Positions 1-8,033 of a stretch of DNA of 64,000 bases are shown here, piece by piece (the first letter of the stretch is position 1; the number at the start of each line of letters is the position of its first letter). The notes beneath the pieces are model-generated. The model did no database searches. It saw only the letters and a list, made by a program, of their open reading frames with translations, and was not told where the DNA came from. Origin of the DNA: Zongyangia hominis (lineage in GTDB: Bacteria > Bacillota > Clostridia > Oscillospirales > Ruminococcaceae). The stretch spans positions 158,075-222,074 of the forward strand of contig NZ_JACRTC010000005.1 in the NCBI RefSeq assembly GCF_014385095.1, given 5' to 3'. A program made the position numbers and the translations under genes.

Positions 1-336
1 GGCGGAATCCGTCTTTTCGAGCCACAGCTCATAGAGCGCTTCCACGTCCTCTTTAAATTCTTCCGGGGTCTGGCCCTCCTTTTGCTGGAGGGTGTCGAGC
101 ACCTCGAAAACGAAGACCTCCCTGCCCATGTTTTTCCAGTCCCCGGCGATCTTCCGGTCGATGCAGGAGCCGGTCATCTGGGCAAACTGGAAGCGGTTTT
201 CGCTCCCCTTAAGCTCGGTGGTCCAGGAGAGGAGGAGCCTGCCGTTTTCTTTGTTGCGGATGGCGAAGACGCCGCCTTCCAGCCGGCGCTCCTTGTAGGC
301 GCGGATTTTCTCCCGCTTATCTTTGTCCACGTCCAT
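1..336 (-). CDS. GIY-YIG nuclease-like protein, C-terminus cut by window edge
   Basis: The frame is open from an ATG at 336 to the window edge (112 codons, no stop), beginning MDVDKDKREKIRAYKERR. The segment GGVFAIRNKENGRLLLSW followed by NRFQFAQMTGSC and VFVFEVLD resembles small GIY-YIG-like proteins of Firmicutes that carry degenerate catalytic residues; I infer the family from this pattern only. The start overlaps the end of the upstream DUF6530 gene by 20 bp, which suggests translational coupling and one transcript. A nuclease activity is not demonstrated by what is visible, and the substrate is unknown. Confidence 0.6.
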   Translation of the reverse strand, partial: MDVDKDKREKIRAYKERRLEGGVFAIRNKENGRLLLSWTTELKGSENRFQFAQMTGSCIDRKIAGDWKNMGREVFVFEVLDTLQQKEGQTPEEFKEDVEALYELWLEKTDSA

Positions 337-811
337 ACCCCATTTCCTGCAAAAGATTGGCCAGCACGTGGAGACGTTCCGAGAGGAACTCGTCGTTTTC
401 GCTCAGCGCCTGGGAGAAAAGCCGGATGTCCTCGTCGATCATGGGGTTTTGGGTGCACACCGACACGGTCATGGCGTCCCCCTGCACCCCGATCCGGTCG
501 ATCTGGGGATGGGCCGGGTCGTAGAGCTTCTCATAGCGGTAGGCCTCCCGGAAGTGCTGCAAGGACCGGCAGGTGAGGATGGCAAGGTCGATGACCCGGT
601 GCAGCGGCAGCTCCTCCGACTGACGGGACCACTTTTCCCCGGTGTACCGCCAGACCTTGGCGGAGATGTCCACCTTACCCCGGTCGTTCCACTGGGCAAG
701 CCCCAGGGACAGGCCCTTGGCGTCGCTGTGGTAGGCGTTGTGTCCGTCGATATGCTCGTAATTGTCCGAGATAATCACCGGTTTGTGTTTGAGGGTGACG
801 GGAATATCCAT
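317..811 (-). CDS. DUF6530 family protein
   Basis: This 164-residue soluble protein starts MDIPVTLKHKPVIISDNYEH. The stretches YHSDAKGLSLGLAQWNDRG, WSRQSEELPLHRVIDLAIL and IDRIGVQGDAMTV match my memory of the DUF6530 family of uncharacterised Firmicutes proteins. No signal peptide or membrane segment is seen. It is the first gene of a two-gene unit with the GIY-YIG-like gene, behind a strong promoter at 860-888. Function is unknown. ATG 811 is supported by a purine-rich AAAAAGGGGCG upstream. Confidence 0.7.
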   Translation of the reverse strand: MDIPVTLKHKPVIISDNYEHIDGHNAYHSDAKGLSLGLAQWNDRGKVDISAKVWRYTGEKWSRQSEELPLHRVIDLAILTCRSLQHFREAYRYEKLYDPAHPQIDRIGVQGDAMTVSVCTQNPMIDEDIRLFSQALSENDEFLSERLHVLANLLQEMGYGRGQR

Positions 812-831
812 GCATTTCGCCCCTTTTTATT

Positions 832-856
832 TCTACTAAATTACTAATTTACTAAA
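832..856 (-). repeat. Three 8-bp direct repeats downstream of the promoter
   Basis: Read on the minus strand the leader holds three consecutive copies of an 8-mer close to TTTAGTAA. They sit between the -10 box (860-865) and the DUF6530 ribosome site. The spacing and location fit a repressor operator, but no regulator can be assigned. Confidence 0.5.
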
Positions 857-859
857 CTC

Positions 860-888
860 AGTATAGCCTTCCATTCTCCCCCTGTCAA
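860..888 (-). promoter_or_regulatory. Sigma-A promoter of the DUF6530 unit
   Basis: On the minus strand TTGACA (888-883) is separated by 17 bp from TATACT (865-860). This is a near-consensus vegetative promoter about 50 bp upstream of the DUF6530 start codon. Confidence 0.75.
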
Positions 889-921
889 CCCCAGGGGAGG
901 GAATAGGGGGAAATAAGCGCA

Positions 922-955
922 AAAATGCCCCGGAAGAACACTTCCGGGGCATTTT
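922..955 (-). terminator. Rho-independent terminator after the amidase gene
   Basis: A 15-bp perfect stem, AAAATGCCCCGGAAG with its complement, encloses a 4-nt loop. The T-tract on the minus strand lies just downstream of the amidase stop codon at 980. Confidence 0.85.
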
Positions 956-979
956 GATGGCAGGTGAGACGGGCAAATG

Positions 980-3883
980 TCAGTTGGCCGCCTGGATGGT
1001 GTCGATGATGGCTAAGGTGACCGCGTTGGCAGTGCGGAAGATGGTAAAGGAGTCGCACAGCGTCTCATATTCGGCGGGATTGGGCATAAAGCCGTTTTCC
1101 ACCAGCACACTGGGGCAGAAGGTCATCCGGGTCACCCGGTAGGTGGACTGGATAGCGCCCCGCGCCTGGCGGCCCAGGGCCGTGGTCATGGTGTCGTGAA
1201 GAATCTGGGCAAAGGCGGCGGAGGTGTCGTAGTGGTAATAGATCTCGGTGCCGTGGATGTCGGAGGCGTCGGTGATTTCGGCCACCGAGTTTTGGTGGAA
1301 GGAAATATAGAAGTCCACCTTCATGTTTTCCGGCGGCATACACCGCTCCTCAAAGGAGAGGCGGGAGTCGTCGGAGCGGGTGAGGGAGACGGTGGCCCCC
1401 AGGGCCTCCAACTGCTTCTGGGTCTCGTAGGTGATGGCCAGGTTGATGTCCTTCTCGGTGGCCCCGTTGCTGCCCCCCGGCCCCAGTGAGCCCGGGTCAT
1501 CCCCGCCGTGACCGGCGTCCAGGGCGATGACCACCCCTTCCAGGGGCTTGGCGGGATTGTCCGAGAGCTTGGGCGGGGTCAGAAAGTCGAGGACCGTGTT
1601 GCCCTCCAAGTCGTATTCCACATTGTAGCCCCACAGCTTGACGCCCTCTTTGAGAGTGAAGCGCAGGGTGACGCTTTCGTCGTCGTTGACCCGCTGGGAG
1701 ATGTCGGAGAAGAGCTTTCCATTTTCAAAGAGCCCTTCCTGGACGTTGACGGTATGATAGAGGGTGATGGTGAAGGCGTCGTCGTCCAGGGAGGAGTGGA
1801 AAACAGGCTTGTGGGTGCCCTTGATGGTATAGGTCTGGCCTCCGTCCTCCTTTTCCTTGAGGAGCACCTCGGAGACATTGTTCTGATAGGAGGCCGCCCC
1901 CTCCACAAAGTCGACGGTGCTCTTGAGAATCCAGCCGCCGCTGGAAAGCTCGCACATGGTGTCGGTCTGGTCGGTGACCAAATCCACCGAGCCCTGCTTG
2001 AGGCTGGCGATAATGTCGCTGTTGGTGTCCGGCTCGCTGAACACGGTGCCGATGTATTCGGCGGCGGTCATGGTCAGCTTTCCGCCCTCGCCCACCACGT
2101 AGATTTCTCCTAAGGAGGAAGTGGTGCTGGTCTTGCCCTCGTAGATCAGGGTATAGGAGACGGTGCTCACCCGGGTGGTGACCCCCGCCGGATAGTCGTC
2201 GCGCAGGGTGGCGGCGCCTTTATAGAGGGCGGGCACGCCGTCCTCGGCCACAGCCGCCTGCTCGAGGGGAATGTGCATCCCGTCGAAGGTGGCGCTCACC
2301 TCCCCGCCCGCGGGCGCGATGCAGGAAAAGGTGATCTCTTCCCCGGCATAGGCGCCGTAGGAGGCGGTGGGGAAGACGGAATTTTCCTTGATGGCGCTGA
2401 TGGTGGCCGCCTCTCCCTCGCCCTTTTTCTGGCGGGTGATGGTAATCACCGTTTCCACGCCGTCCCCCTGGCGGAAGGTGAAGATGTTTTCCCCCACTTC
2501 CAGCTCCTTGAGCACCCCGAAGGTGCCGCCACTACCTCTGGCTTCCACGTTTTCCCCATTCAGCGTCAGGGGCAGGCTGGGGTCGGAGGTGCCCATGAGA
2601 TAAAACCGGTCATAGGTGGTGGTGAAGGCGTCGGTGGCCGGCCGGGTGACGGCCAGGGTCTGGGCAAAGCTGAGATTGACCTGGGTGGGCTGCTCCGAAG
2701 CGGGCAGGGCGTACATGGAGGCGGTATAGACGTCCACACCCTGGGTGTCGGAAGCGAGGTCGGCGTAAGTGGAGAGGATGTGCCCTTTAAAATTCTGCTG
2801 CCGGTTGAGATAAATTTGGTCGGCCAGGGCGAAGAGATCGCCCCGCTGGGCGGCGCTGACGGCGTTTAAGGTGATGACGGGGATATGGTAGGTCTGGGAA
2901 GTCTCTCCCCACCACTGGACAATTCTTTGGTAATCGCCGTCCGCGCCGCCCACGTCATAAAAGAGCTCGGGCGTGATGTAGTCGACAAGTCCCGCCTCCA
3001 GCACGGCGGTGACGTCAAGGCCGTTGTCTTCCGCGGGCAGGGCGCCGCCGCGCTCTTCCTCGGAGAGATGGACGTTGACGCCGGGGGCGGTGATGCCCAA
3101 GGAGATGCCGGCGTCGGAAACGGCGGCGCGCACCGAGGAAAGACAGGCGATGATGGCGTTTCGCTCAAAGTCCTCGAGGGAAAGGGCGCCGCTCGACGCC
3201 TGGTGTGCCGTTTCGCTGGTCATGCCGGCGGCGTAGGAAACCCCGGAGAGATGGATGCCGTCCACATTATAATGTTCGGCGATTTCGGCGGCCAGCTTGC
3301 CGATATATTTCTGCACCTCGATATGGGCCGGGTCAAAGGCGAGGGCTCCACCCGACGCTGTGGTTAGCCATTCGGGGTGGAGTTTGGCCGGATGTTTCTG
3401 ATAGAGGGAATCGGTGTCGGTGATGCCTCCCAGATCAAAGGGATGAATCACCGCGTAGACTCGGATTTCGTTGCGGTGGGCCTCCTTGATGAGCAGGCGT
3501 AGCGGGTCGTATTTCTGACGGTTGTCCTGTTTGCCGTCGATGTGGACGGAGGAGGGCAAAAGATCGGAATCGTAATAGGCCTCGCCGCCCGCCACCGCGT
3601 CCACAAAGATGGTGTTGTAGCCATAGGTGGCGGCGTGCTCCACGATGGCGGCGATGTTCTTTTGCGCCTCGCTTCTCGTCATGTTTTCCTGGGGGATGAG
3701 ACTGTTTTCCCCATAAGCGGACACTGTAAAGGCTCTGATTTCCGCCGGGGTTTCCAGTTCCACCGTGTCCTTTTCAAATTGTAGGGAGCGGGGCAGGTAA
3801 TCCCGCAGCAAAAAGAAAGCGCCGGTGCCCAGACCCGCGACGAGCAAAATGACCACCAGGGTCAGGACGTATTTTTTCTTCAA
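980..3883 (-). CDS. Membrane-anchored N-acetylmuramoyl-L-alanine amidase with GH10-like N-domain
   Basis: This 967-residue protein probably cleaves the lactyl-peptide amide bond of peptidoglycan. Residues about 4-27 form a signal anchor. Residues about 60-400 resemble the GHL10/DUF4015 putative glycosidase barrel, as in GITAPGVNV and YITPELFYDVGG. A middle part has Ig/SH3-like segments (about 600-670). The C-terminus from about 765 is an Amidase_3 domain: DAGHGGDDPGS, TEKDINLAI, ISFHQNS and LVENGFM supply the Zn-binding His/Glu/His and the catalytic Glu. It starts at TTG 3883 behind GAGGTG. The gene stands alone, between its own terminator and xylB. The dual domain plan suggests that the N-domain binds or cuts glycan strands while the C-domain removes stem peptides; that is inference. 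Confidence 0.85.
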   Translation of the reverse strand: MKKKYVLTLVVILLVAGLGTGAFFLLRDYLPRSLQFEKDTVELETPAEIRAFTVSAYGENSLIPQENMTRSEAQKNIAAIVEHAATYGYNTIFVDAVAGGEAYYDSDLLPSSVHIDGKQDNRQKYDPLRLLIKEAHRNEIRVYAVIHPFDLGGITDTDSLYQKHPAKLHPEWLTTASGGALAFDPAHIEVQKYIGKLAAEIAEHYNVDGIHLSGVSYAAGMTSETAHQASSGALSLEDFERNAIIACLSSVRAAVSDAGISLGITAPGVNVHLSEEERGGALPAEDNGLDVTAVLEAGLVDYITPELFYDVGGADGDYQRIVQWWGETSQTYHIPVITLNAVSAAQRGDLFALADQIYLNRQQNFKGHILSTYADLASDTQGVDVYTASMYALPASEQPTQVNLSFAQTLAVTRPATDAFTTTYDRFYLMGTSDPSLPLTLNGENVEARGSGGTFGVLKELEVGENIFTFRQGDGVETVITITRQKKGEGEAATISAIKENSVFPTASYGAYAGEEITFSCIAPAGGEVSATFDGMHIPLEQAAVAEDGVPALYKGAATLRDDYPAGVTTRVSTVSYTLIYEGKTSTTSSLGEIYVVGEGGKLTMTAAEYIGTVFSEPDTNSDIIASLKQGSVDLVTDQTDTMCELSSGGWILKSTVDFVEGAASYQNNVSEVLLKEKEDGGQTYTIKGTHKPVFHSSLDDDAFTITLYHTVNVQEGLFENGKLFSDISQRVNDDESVTLRFTLKEGVKLWGYNVEYDLEGNTVLDFLTPPKLSDNPAKPLEGVVIALDAGHGGDDPGSLGPGGSNGATEKDINLAITYETQKQLEALGATVSLTRSDDSRLSFEERCMPPENMKVDFYISFHQNSVAEITDASDIHGTEIYYHYDTSAAFAQILHDTMTTALGRQARGAIQSTYRVTRMTFCPSVLVENGFMPNPAEYETLCDSFTIFRTANAVTLAIIDTIQAAN

Positions 3884-3990
3884 GACGCATCACCTCTGTT
3901 CCTATCTTACCATAGTCCTCCGCCGTTTACGAGAAAAAATGGGTGAATATTCTTGGAAATCTCTGTGAAAACCGGGGGAAGAACCAAAGA

Positions 3991-4023
3991 AAACGGCGGT
4001 CCCATTTTTGGGACCGCCGTTTG
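3991..4023 (-). terminator. Rho-independent terminator after xylB
   Basis: AAACGGCGGTCCCA and its complement form a perfect hairpin around a short TTTT loop, just beyond the xylB stop codon at 4037. Confidence 0.85.
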
Positions 4024-4036
4024 GAAAGATCTGGTT

Positions 4037-5560
4037 TTACAGTGCGGCAAGCTCTTTAAACTCATCCTTGAGGGCGGGGTAGAGCTTGACGTACAGCCGG
4101 TAGAAGGCCTCGTATTTATCGATGTTTTCCGCCGTGGGCGCCTGGGTCTTGTTCTTCTTGATGACCCGGCGGCAGCCCTCCTCCACCGACGGATAGATGC
4201 CGGCGCCGACGCCCGCCAGAATGGCGACGCCCAGGGCCGGGCCTTCCTTGGAATTGACGGTGGATACGTTGCAGTTAAACAGGTCGGCCAGCATGGAGCG
4301 CCACAGCGGGCTGGTTCCGCCGCCGCCGCAGGCCATCATGTCGTCGATCTCGGTGCCCATCTCGCGGATGATCTCGATGCAGTCGCGCAGGGAGTAGGAG
4401 ACGCCCTCCAGCACCGCGCGGATAAGATCCGCTTTTTGGTGGATGGCGGAGAGGCCGAAGAAGACGCCGCGGCAGTCGGTGTCCAGATGGGGGGTGCGCT
4501 CACCCATCAGATAGGGCAGGTAAAGCAGGCGGTTGGAGCCCACCGGGACCTTGGCGGCCATGTTGTCCATGATGTAGTAGGGGTCCACGCCCTCCTTTTC
4601 CGCTTGGGCGATTTCCTCCTGACAGAAGTTGTCCCTGAACCATTTTAAGGACAGCCCCGCGCCCTGGGTGACGCCCATGATGTGCCAGCAGCCGGGAACG
4701 GCGCAGCAGAAGGTGTGGACGCGACCCTTCGGGTCGATGGAGATGTCGGAGGTGTGGGCGAAGACGACGCCGCTGGTGCCGATGGTGGTGAAGGCCTTGC
4801 CGTCCTCCACGATGCCGGTGCCCACGGCGGCGGCCGCGTTGTCCCCGGCGCCGCCGACGACGATGGTACCCTCCCTAAGTCCGGTCATGGCCGCCACCTG
4901 AGCGGTGACCTTGCCGGTGACTTCGGGGGACTCGTAGACCTTCGCCAGCAGGGATTTATCGATGTCTAAAAGACCCAGCAGCTCGTCGGACCAGCAGCGG
5001 CCCGGCACATCGAGCAGCTGCATGCCGGAGGCGTCGGACACCTCGGTGGCGTACTCGCCGGTGAGCATGAAGCGGATGTAGTCTTTGGGAAGCAGGATAT
5101 GGCGGCATTTGGCATAGTTTTCCGGCTCGTTGTTGCGCACCCACAAAATTTTGGCGGCGGTGAAGCCGGTGATGGCGGGATTGGCCGTGATCTCAATCAT
5201 CTTTTCGCGGCCGACTTTGGCGGTGATCTCCTCCACCTCTTTGCCCGTGCGCTGGTCGCACCAGATGATGGACTTGCGGATGACCTCGTTGTGCTCGTCG
5301 AGCATGACAAGGCCGTGCATCTGGCCCGAGAGGCCGATGCCCTTGATGTCGGCGGGGTTGACGCCGCTTTTGGAAACGCAGTCACTGAGGGTCTGGACGG
5401 TGGCGTTCCACCAGTCGGCCGGGTCCTGCTCCGCCCAGCCGTTGTGGGGCTGATAAAGGGGATATTCCACCGTGCTTGAAACCACGGTGTTGCCGTCGGT
5501 ATCAAACAGGACTGTTTTGGTGCCGCTGGTACCAATGTCAATGCCTATCAAATATTCCAT
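4037..5560 (-). CDS. xylB: Xylulokinase
   Basis: This 507-residue FGGY-family kinase phosphorylates D-xylulose with ATP, feeding the pentose phosphate pathway. The N-terminal ATPase motif IGIDIGTSGTKTVLFD, the substrate segment GLSGQMHGLVMLDE, the phosphate motif VVGGAGDNAAAAVGTG and the C-terminal GGGGTSPLWRSMLADLF are all present, and the length is typical. ATG 5560 has an AAGGAGG ribosome site. No xylose isomerase or transporter lies next to it, so it is a stand-alone gene here; another pentulose substrate of the FGGY family cannot be excluded. Confidence 0.9.
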   Translation of the reverse strand: MEYLIGIDIGTSGTKTVLFDTDGNTVVSSTVEYPLYQPHNGWAEQDPADWWNATVQTLSDCVSKSGVNPADIKGIGLSGQMHGLVMLDEHNEVIRKSIIWCDQRTGKEVEEITAKVGREKMIEITANPAITGFTAAKILWVRNNEPENYAKCRHILLPKDYIRFMLTGEYATEVSDASGMQLLDVPGRCWSDELLGLLDIDKSLLAKVYESPEVTGKVTAQVAAMTGLREGTIVVGGAGDNAAAAVGTGIVEDGKAFTTIGTSGVVFAHTSDISIDPKGRVHTFCCAVPGCWHIMGVTQGAGLSLKWFRDNFCQEEIAQAEKEGVDPYYIMDNMAAKVPVGSNRLLYLPYLMGERTPHLDTDCRGVFFGLSAIHQKADLIRAVLEGVSYSLRDCIEIIREMGTEIDDMMACGGGGTSPLWRSMLADLFNCNVSTVNSKEGPALGVAILAGVGAGIYPSVEEGCRRVIKKNKTQAPTAENIDKYEAFYRLYVKLYPALKDEFKELAAL

Positions 5561-5605
5561 AAAAAGTCCTCCTTCTGATTACATCCCTGGTATTTCTTAC
5601 TATAG

Positions 5606-5634
5606 ATAATAACACTAATTTCTCCAGAAAACAA
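5606..5634 (-). promoter_or_regulatory. Putative promoter of xylB
   Basis: On the minus strand TTGTTT and TATTAT are separated by 17 bp, about 45 bp upstream of the xylB start. The -35 box is imperfect. Confidence 0.5.
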
Positions 5635-5705
5635 TATGGGAACTTTGTCAGAAAAATCCCGTAAATCTTTAGAAGATCGGCCCCATTGGGGGAAAATCGA
5701 GCAAA

Positions 5706-5737
5706 AAGCGGCAAGTTGTTCTAACAACTTGCCGCTT
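5706..5737 (-). terminator. Terminator after the small Cys-containing protein gene
   Basis: AAGCGGCAAGTTGTT and its exact complement form a 15-bp stem with a 2-nt loop immediately past the stop codon at 5741. The minus strand continues into a TTTTTGC tract. Confidence 0.8.
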
Positions 5738-5740
5738 CTC

Positions 5741-5953
5741 TTACAGTTTAAAATCCTCGGGGGAAAATTGAGGGAGCCGGCGGGCCTTTTTGGGCACCCG
5801 CTTGAGGGGGTCGTAGCTAAATTTCCAACAGCTGTAATGGGGGGCCACCACGCCGTGCTTTTGGCAGAGAATCATAATGCCGTCCCTGCCCGGTCGCCCG
5901 AAAGCGCAGTAGAGGCACTCCGGTTCGATGCGACCGCCGAAGAGTTTTCCCAT
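5741..5953 (-). CDS. Small conserved Cys-containing protein
   Basis: This 70-residue protein starts MGKLFGGRIEPECLYC. It has a CLYC pair, a further Cys in ILCQKHGVV and one in HYSCWKFSYDPLKR, so four cysteines (C-x2-C...C...C) could bind a metal. I recall similar short proteins in Oscillospiraceae genomes, ending in a KRVP...FKL pattern, without known function. It has its own terminator and sits downstream of ylbJ on the same strand with a gap of 131 bp. Expression and role are unknown. Confidence 0.65.
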   Translation of the reverse strand: MGKLFGGRIEPECLYCAFGRPGRDGIMILCQKHGVVAPHYSCWKFSYDPLKRVPKKARRLPQFSPEDFKL

Positions 5954-6084
5954 GGATATTTCCCCCTTTTTGCCGTATTTTCCTGTGCCCGCGGAGACGC
6001 TTCGCCCGCGTTCATTCCACGGCTGCCACAGCGCGGATGAGCGAAGCGGTGTCTTATCCGATGCGCAGGACTCCGCGTACGGTT

Positions 6085-7242
6085 TTATTTTACCACATTT
6101 GCCGCCGGTTTTCCACGCTCTTTTCTTTTGCGGATTCCGCCGCCCGGGGAAGCGGAAAGGAGCAGGATGGCACAGAGGATGAGGATGCAGACGGCGGCGG
6201 GGATGCTGCCATAGGAGATTTCCAGCCTAGGCGGAGCTTTGAAGACGGCGCTGATGAGGGCCAGCGGCACCGCCCGAAGGATCAGGTGGGCGATGACGCC
6301 GGTGATGGCGGCATGGGCCAGGCGGGAGAGGAGGAAGGGGACCAGGTTTAGGCGGTGGTCCTTGATGAGGGCGACGACCTGGCAGACGATGGAGACGCTG
6401 GAAAAGGAGACGAGGATGCTGCACAGGGTAAAGCCGGTGAGGACGTCGTTCTGGGCGCTTTGCAGACAGCCCCGGGTCACCTCCAAGAAGCCGTAGACCA
6501 GAGGGGTGACCACCTGACTGCCGGCGAGGGCCGAGAGCTTCTGGCAGAGAAAGTCCATGAAGCCGGAGGCGGTGAGGAGGGAGGTCACGGCGCTTAAAAA
6601 GACGATGAAGGCGCTGACGGTGAACATGGAGGAGGCCCCGGCGCACACGGAATTGACGAAGGCCACCGGCAGGCTCTGGCTGCCGTTTTGCGGGGCCTTG
6701 GTCTTGGGGGGCGTTTTGTGAAAGAGGCCCAGGAAAGCGCCGATGAGCAGGGAGGAAAGAATTTGGGAGATGAGGAGGATGACGCCCAGGGCGGTGGAGT
6801 GGAGCATGGAGAGTCCCACGGTACCGATGAGGAAGGCGGGGCCCGCGTTGACACAGAAGCAGAGCATCCGGGCGGCCTCTTTCCGGTCGATCTTTTCCTG
6901 TTCCAGGAGCCCCGCGATCATCTTGGCGCCCACCGGGTAGCCGCCCAGCAGGCTCATGAGGATGACGCAGCCGCAGGAGGAGGGGAGTTTGAAGACATGG
7001 CGGGTCAGGGGGGAGAAGGGGCGGGAGATTATTTCCCCCAGCCCAGAATTTAAAAGGAAACAGGCCAGCACCACAAAGGGGAAGAGGGACGGGATGACCA
7101 CCCCCGCGCAGAGGGTCAGCCCGTCCCGGGCACCCTGAGCGCTGGACTGGGGGTAGCACAAAATCCCCAGGCACAGCGCGCCGGCGGCTGAGAGCAGAAA
7201 CAGGGTCTTCATGGGTTTGGACAATCGGAGTTTTTCAGTCAT
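6085..7242 (-). CDS. ylbJ: YlbJ-like sporulation integral membrane protein
   Basis: This 385-residue polytopic membrane protein has about eight hydrophobic segments and the signature PSSCGCVILMSLLGGYPVGA followed by CFCVNAGPAFLIGTVG. Both are typical of the nucleoside-recognition/Gate-like YlbJ family, which in Bacillus is made in the mother cell under SigE. The transported substrate, if any, is unknown. It diverges from the yqfC-yqfD sporulation pair, consistent with a sporulation role. A possible SigE-type promoter lies upstream (7273-7305). Confidence 0.8.
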   Translation of the reverse strand: MTEKLRLSKPMKTLFLLSAAGALCLGILCYPQSSAQGARDGLTLCAGVVIPSLFPFVVLACFLLNSGLGEIISRPFSPLTRHVFKLPSSCGCVILMSLLGGYPVGAKMIAGLLEQEKIDRKEAARMLCFCVNAGPAFLIGTVGLSMLHSTALGVILLISQILSSLLIGAFLGLFHKTPPKTKAPQNGSQSLPVAFVNSVCAGASSMFTVSAFIVFLSAVTSLLTASGFMDFLCQKLSALAGSQVVTPLVYGFLEVTRGCLQSAQNDVLTGFTLCSILVSFSSVSIVCQVVALIKDHRLNLVPFLLSRLAHAAITGVIAHLILRAVPLALISAVFKAPPRLEISYGSIPAAVCILILCAILLLSASPGGGIRKRKERGKPAANVVK

Positions 7243-7272
7243 TGTGGCATCCTCTCTTTGGCGGCGTCAGGA

Positions 7273-7305
7273 ATGGGTATGAAAGCGCCCTTTTTTCAAT
7301 ATATA
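7273..7305 (-). promoter_or_regulatory. Possible SigE-like promoter of ylbJ
   Basis: The minus strand carries an AT-rich ATATATT-type -35 element and CATACCCAT about 16 bp downstream, resembling the SigE -10 consensus CATACA-T. This is a by-eye match to a degenerate consensus. Confidence 0.3.
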
Positions 7306-7402
7306 TGAAAAGAGCATGAAGTTATGAGCTTGCAGCCGCCGGATTTTGGCCGTATTGACCCCAGGAAAAACCGGCGGCGCTTTGAAAGGATACGGTGTGG
7401 TT

Positions 7403-7726
7403 ATGTTGAGAAGGGAAAAGCAGCGCAATCGCAGGCCCCTGCCGCCGGAGAAGGAAATTAAGCCCAAGGTGACAACCAAGGTGGCGAAGGTCATCGGCGT
7501 GCCCGAGGACGCCTTCAGCGCCCTGCCCCAGATCGAGCTTTCCGGCAATCGGGAGGCGGTGGTGGAGGGGTGCCAGGGCATATTGGAATACGACGAAAAC
7601 GTCATCCGTCTGAGCCTAGGCCGGATGATGCTGCGCTTTTGCGGGCGCAACCTTCAGCTTCGCTGCATGGCGGCCGAGAGCGTGGTGGTGGAGGGTTACA
7701 TCATGTCCATGGAGTTTTTGACCTAG
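7403..7726 (+). CDS. yqfC: Sporulation protein YqfC (YabP family)
   Basis: The product starts MLRREKQRNRRPLPPEKE and contains LPQIELSGNREAVVEGCQG, LEYDENVIRLSLGRMMLRF and VVVEGYIMSMEF, the pattern of the YabP/YqfC spore-coat-associated family. It is 107 residues from ATG 7403. A GTG at 7397 has better spacing to GAAAGGA (7383-7389) and could be the true start, adding two residues. It is the first gene of the conserved yqfC-yqfD-phoH-ybeY order, although here a 307-bp spacer separates it from yqfD. Confidence 0.85.
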   Translation: MLRREKQRNRRPLPPEKEIKPKVTTKVAKVIGVPEDAFSALPQIELSGNREAVVEGCQGILEYDENVIRLSLGRMMLRFCGRNLQLRCMAAESVVVEGYIMSMEFLT

Positions 7727-8033
7727 CGCCCGGGACGCAAGGGCCGTTTCTAGCGTCCGGAGGAGCTGGACCCGACGGACGGCGCATCAAGGTCTAGAAG
7801 GGCCGGTCGGTGGCGAGGGAAAGGGGTATCCCGACGGGGCCAAACGAATGTCTCCGGGACGGGGCATCCCGACGTACCGCCCGGAGAGGGCTGGAAGGGA
7901 AAATCTGCCAACTTTTCTCCGGCGGGGAGGGAGGCCGAATCTCCCCGCCACAAAGGACAGCATCCCCTGGTACTACTCAGTTCCCCTCCAAACGGCACCC
8001 AACGGGCAAAAAGTCGAGGCAAAGGAGAACACC
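7727..8033 (+). other. GC-rich structured spacer between yqfC and yqfD
   Basis: No convincing gene is seen in this 307-bp gap. It holds a hairpin right after the yqfC stop (GGACGC 7733-7738 with GCGTCC 7753-7758), a strong one at 7921-7949 (GGCGGGGAG with CTCCCCGCC), and near-repeated ATCCCGACG motifs. The yqfD frame is open upstream into this region, but the AAAGGAG site selects ATG 8034. Confidence 0.5.

Noticed and set aside
7848..8033. N-terminal extension of YqfD by 62 residues
   Set aside because: The extension has low-complexity, non-conserved sequence and the strong AAAGGAG site is right before ATG 8034.
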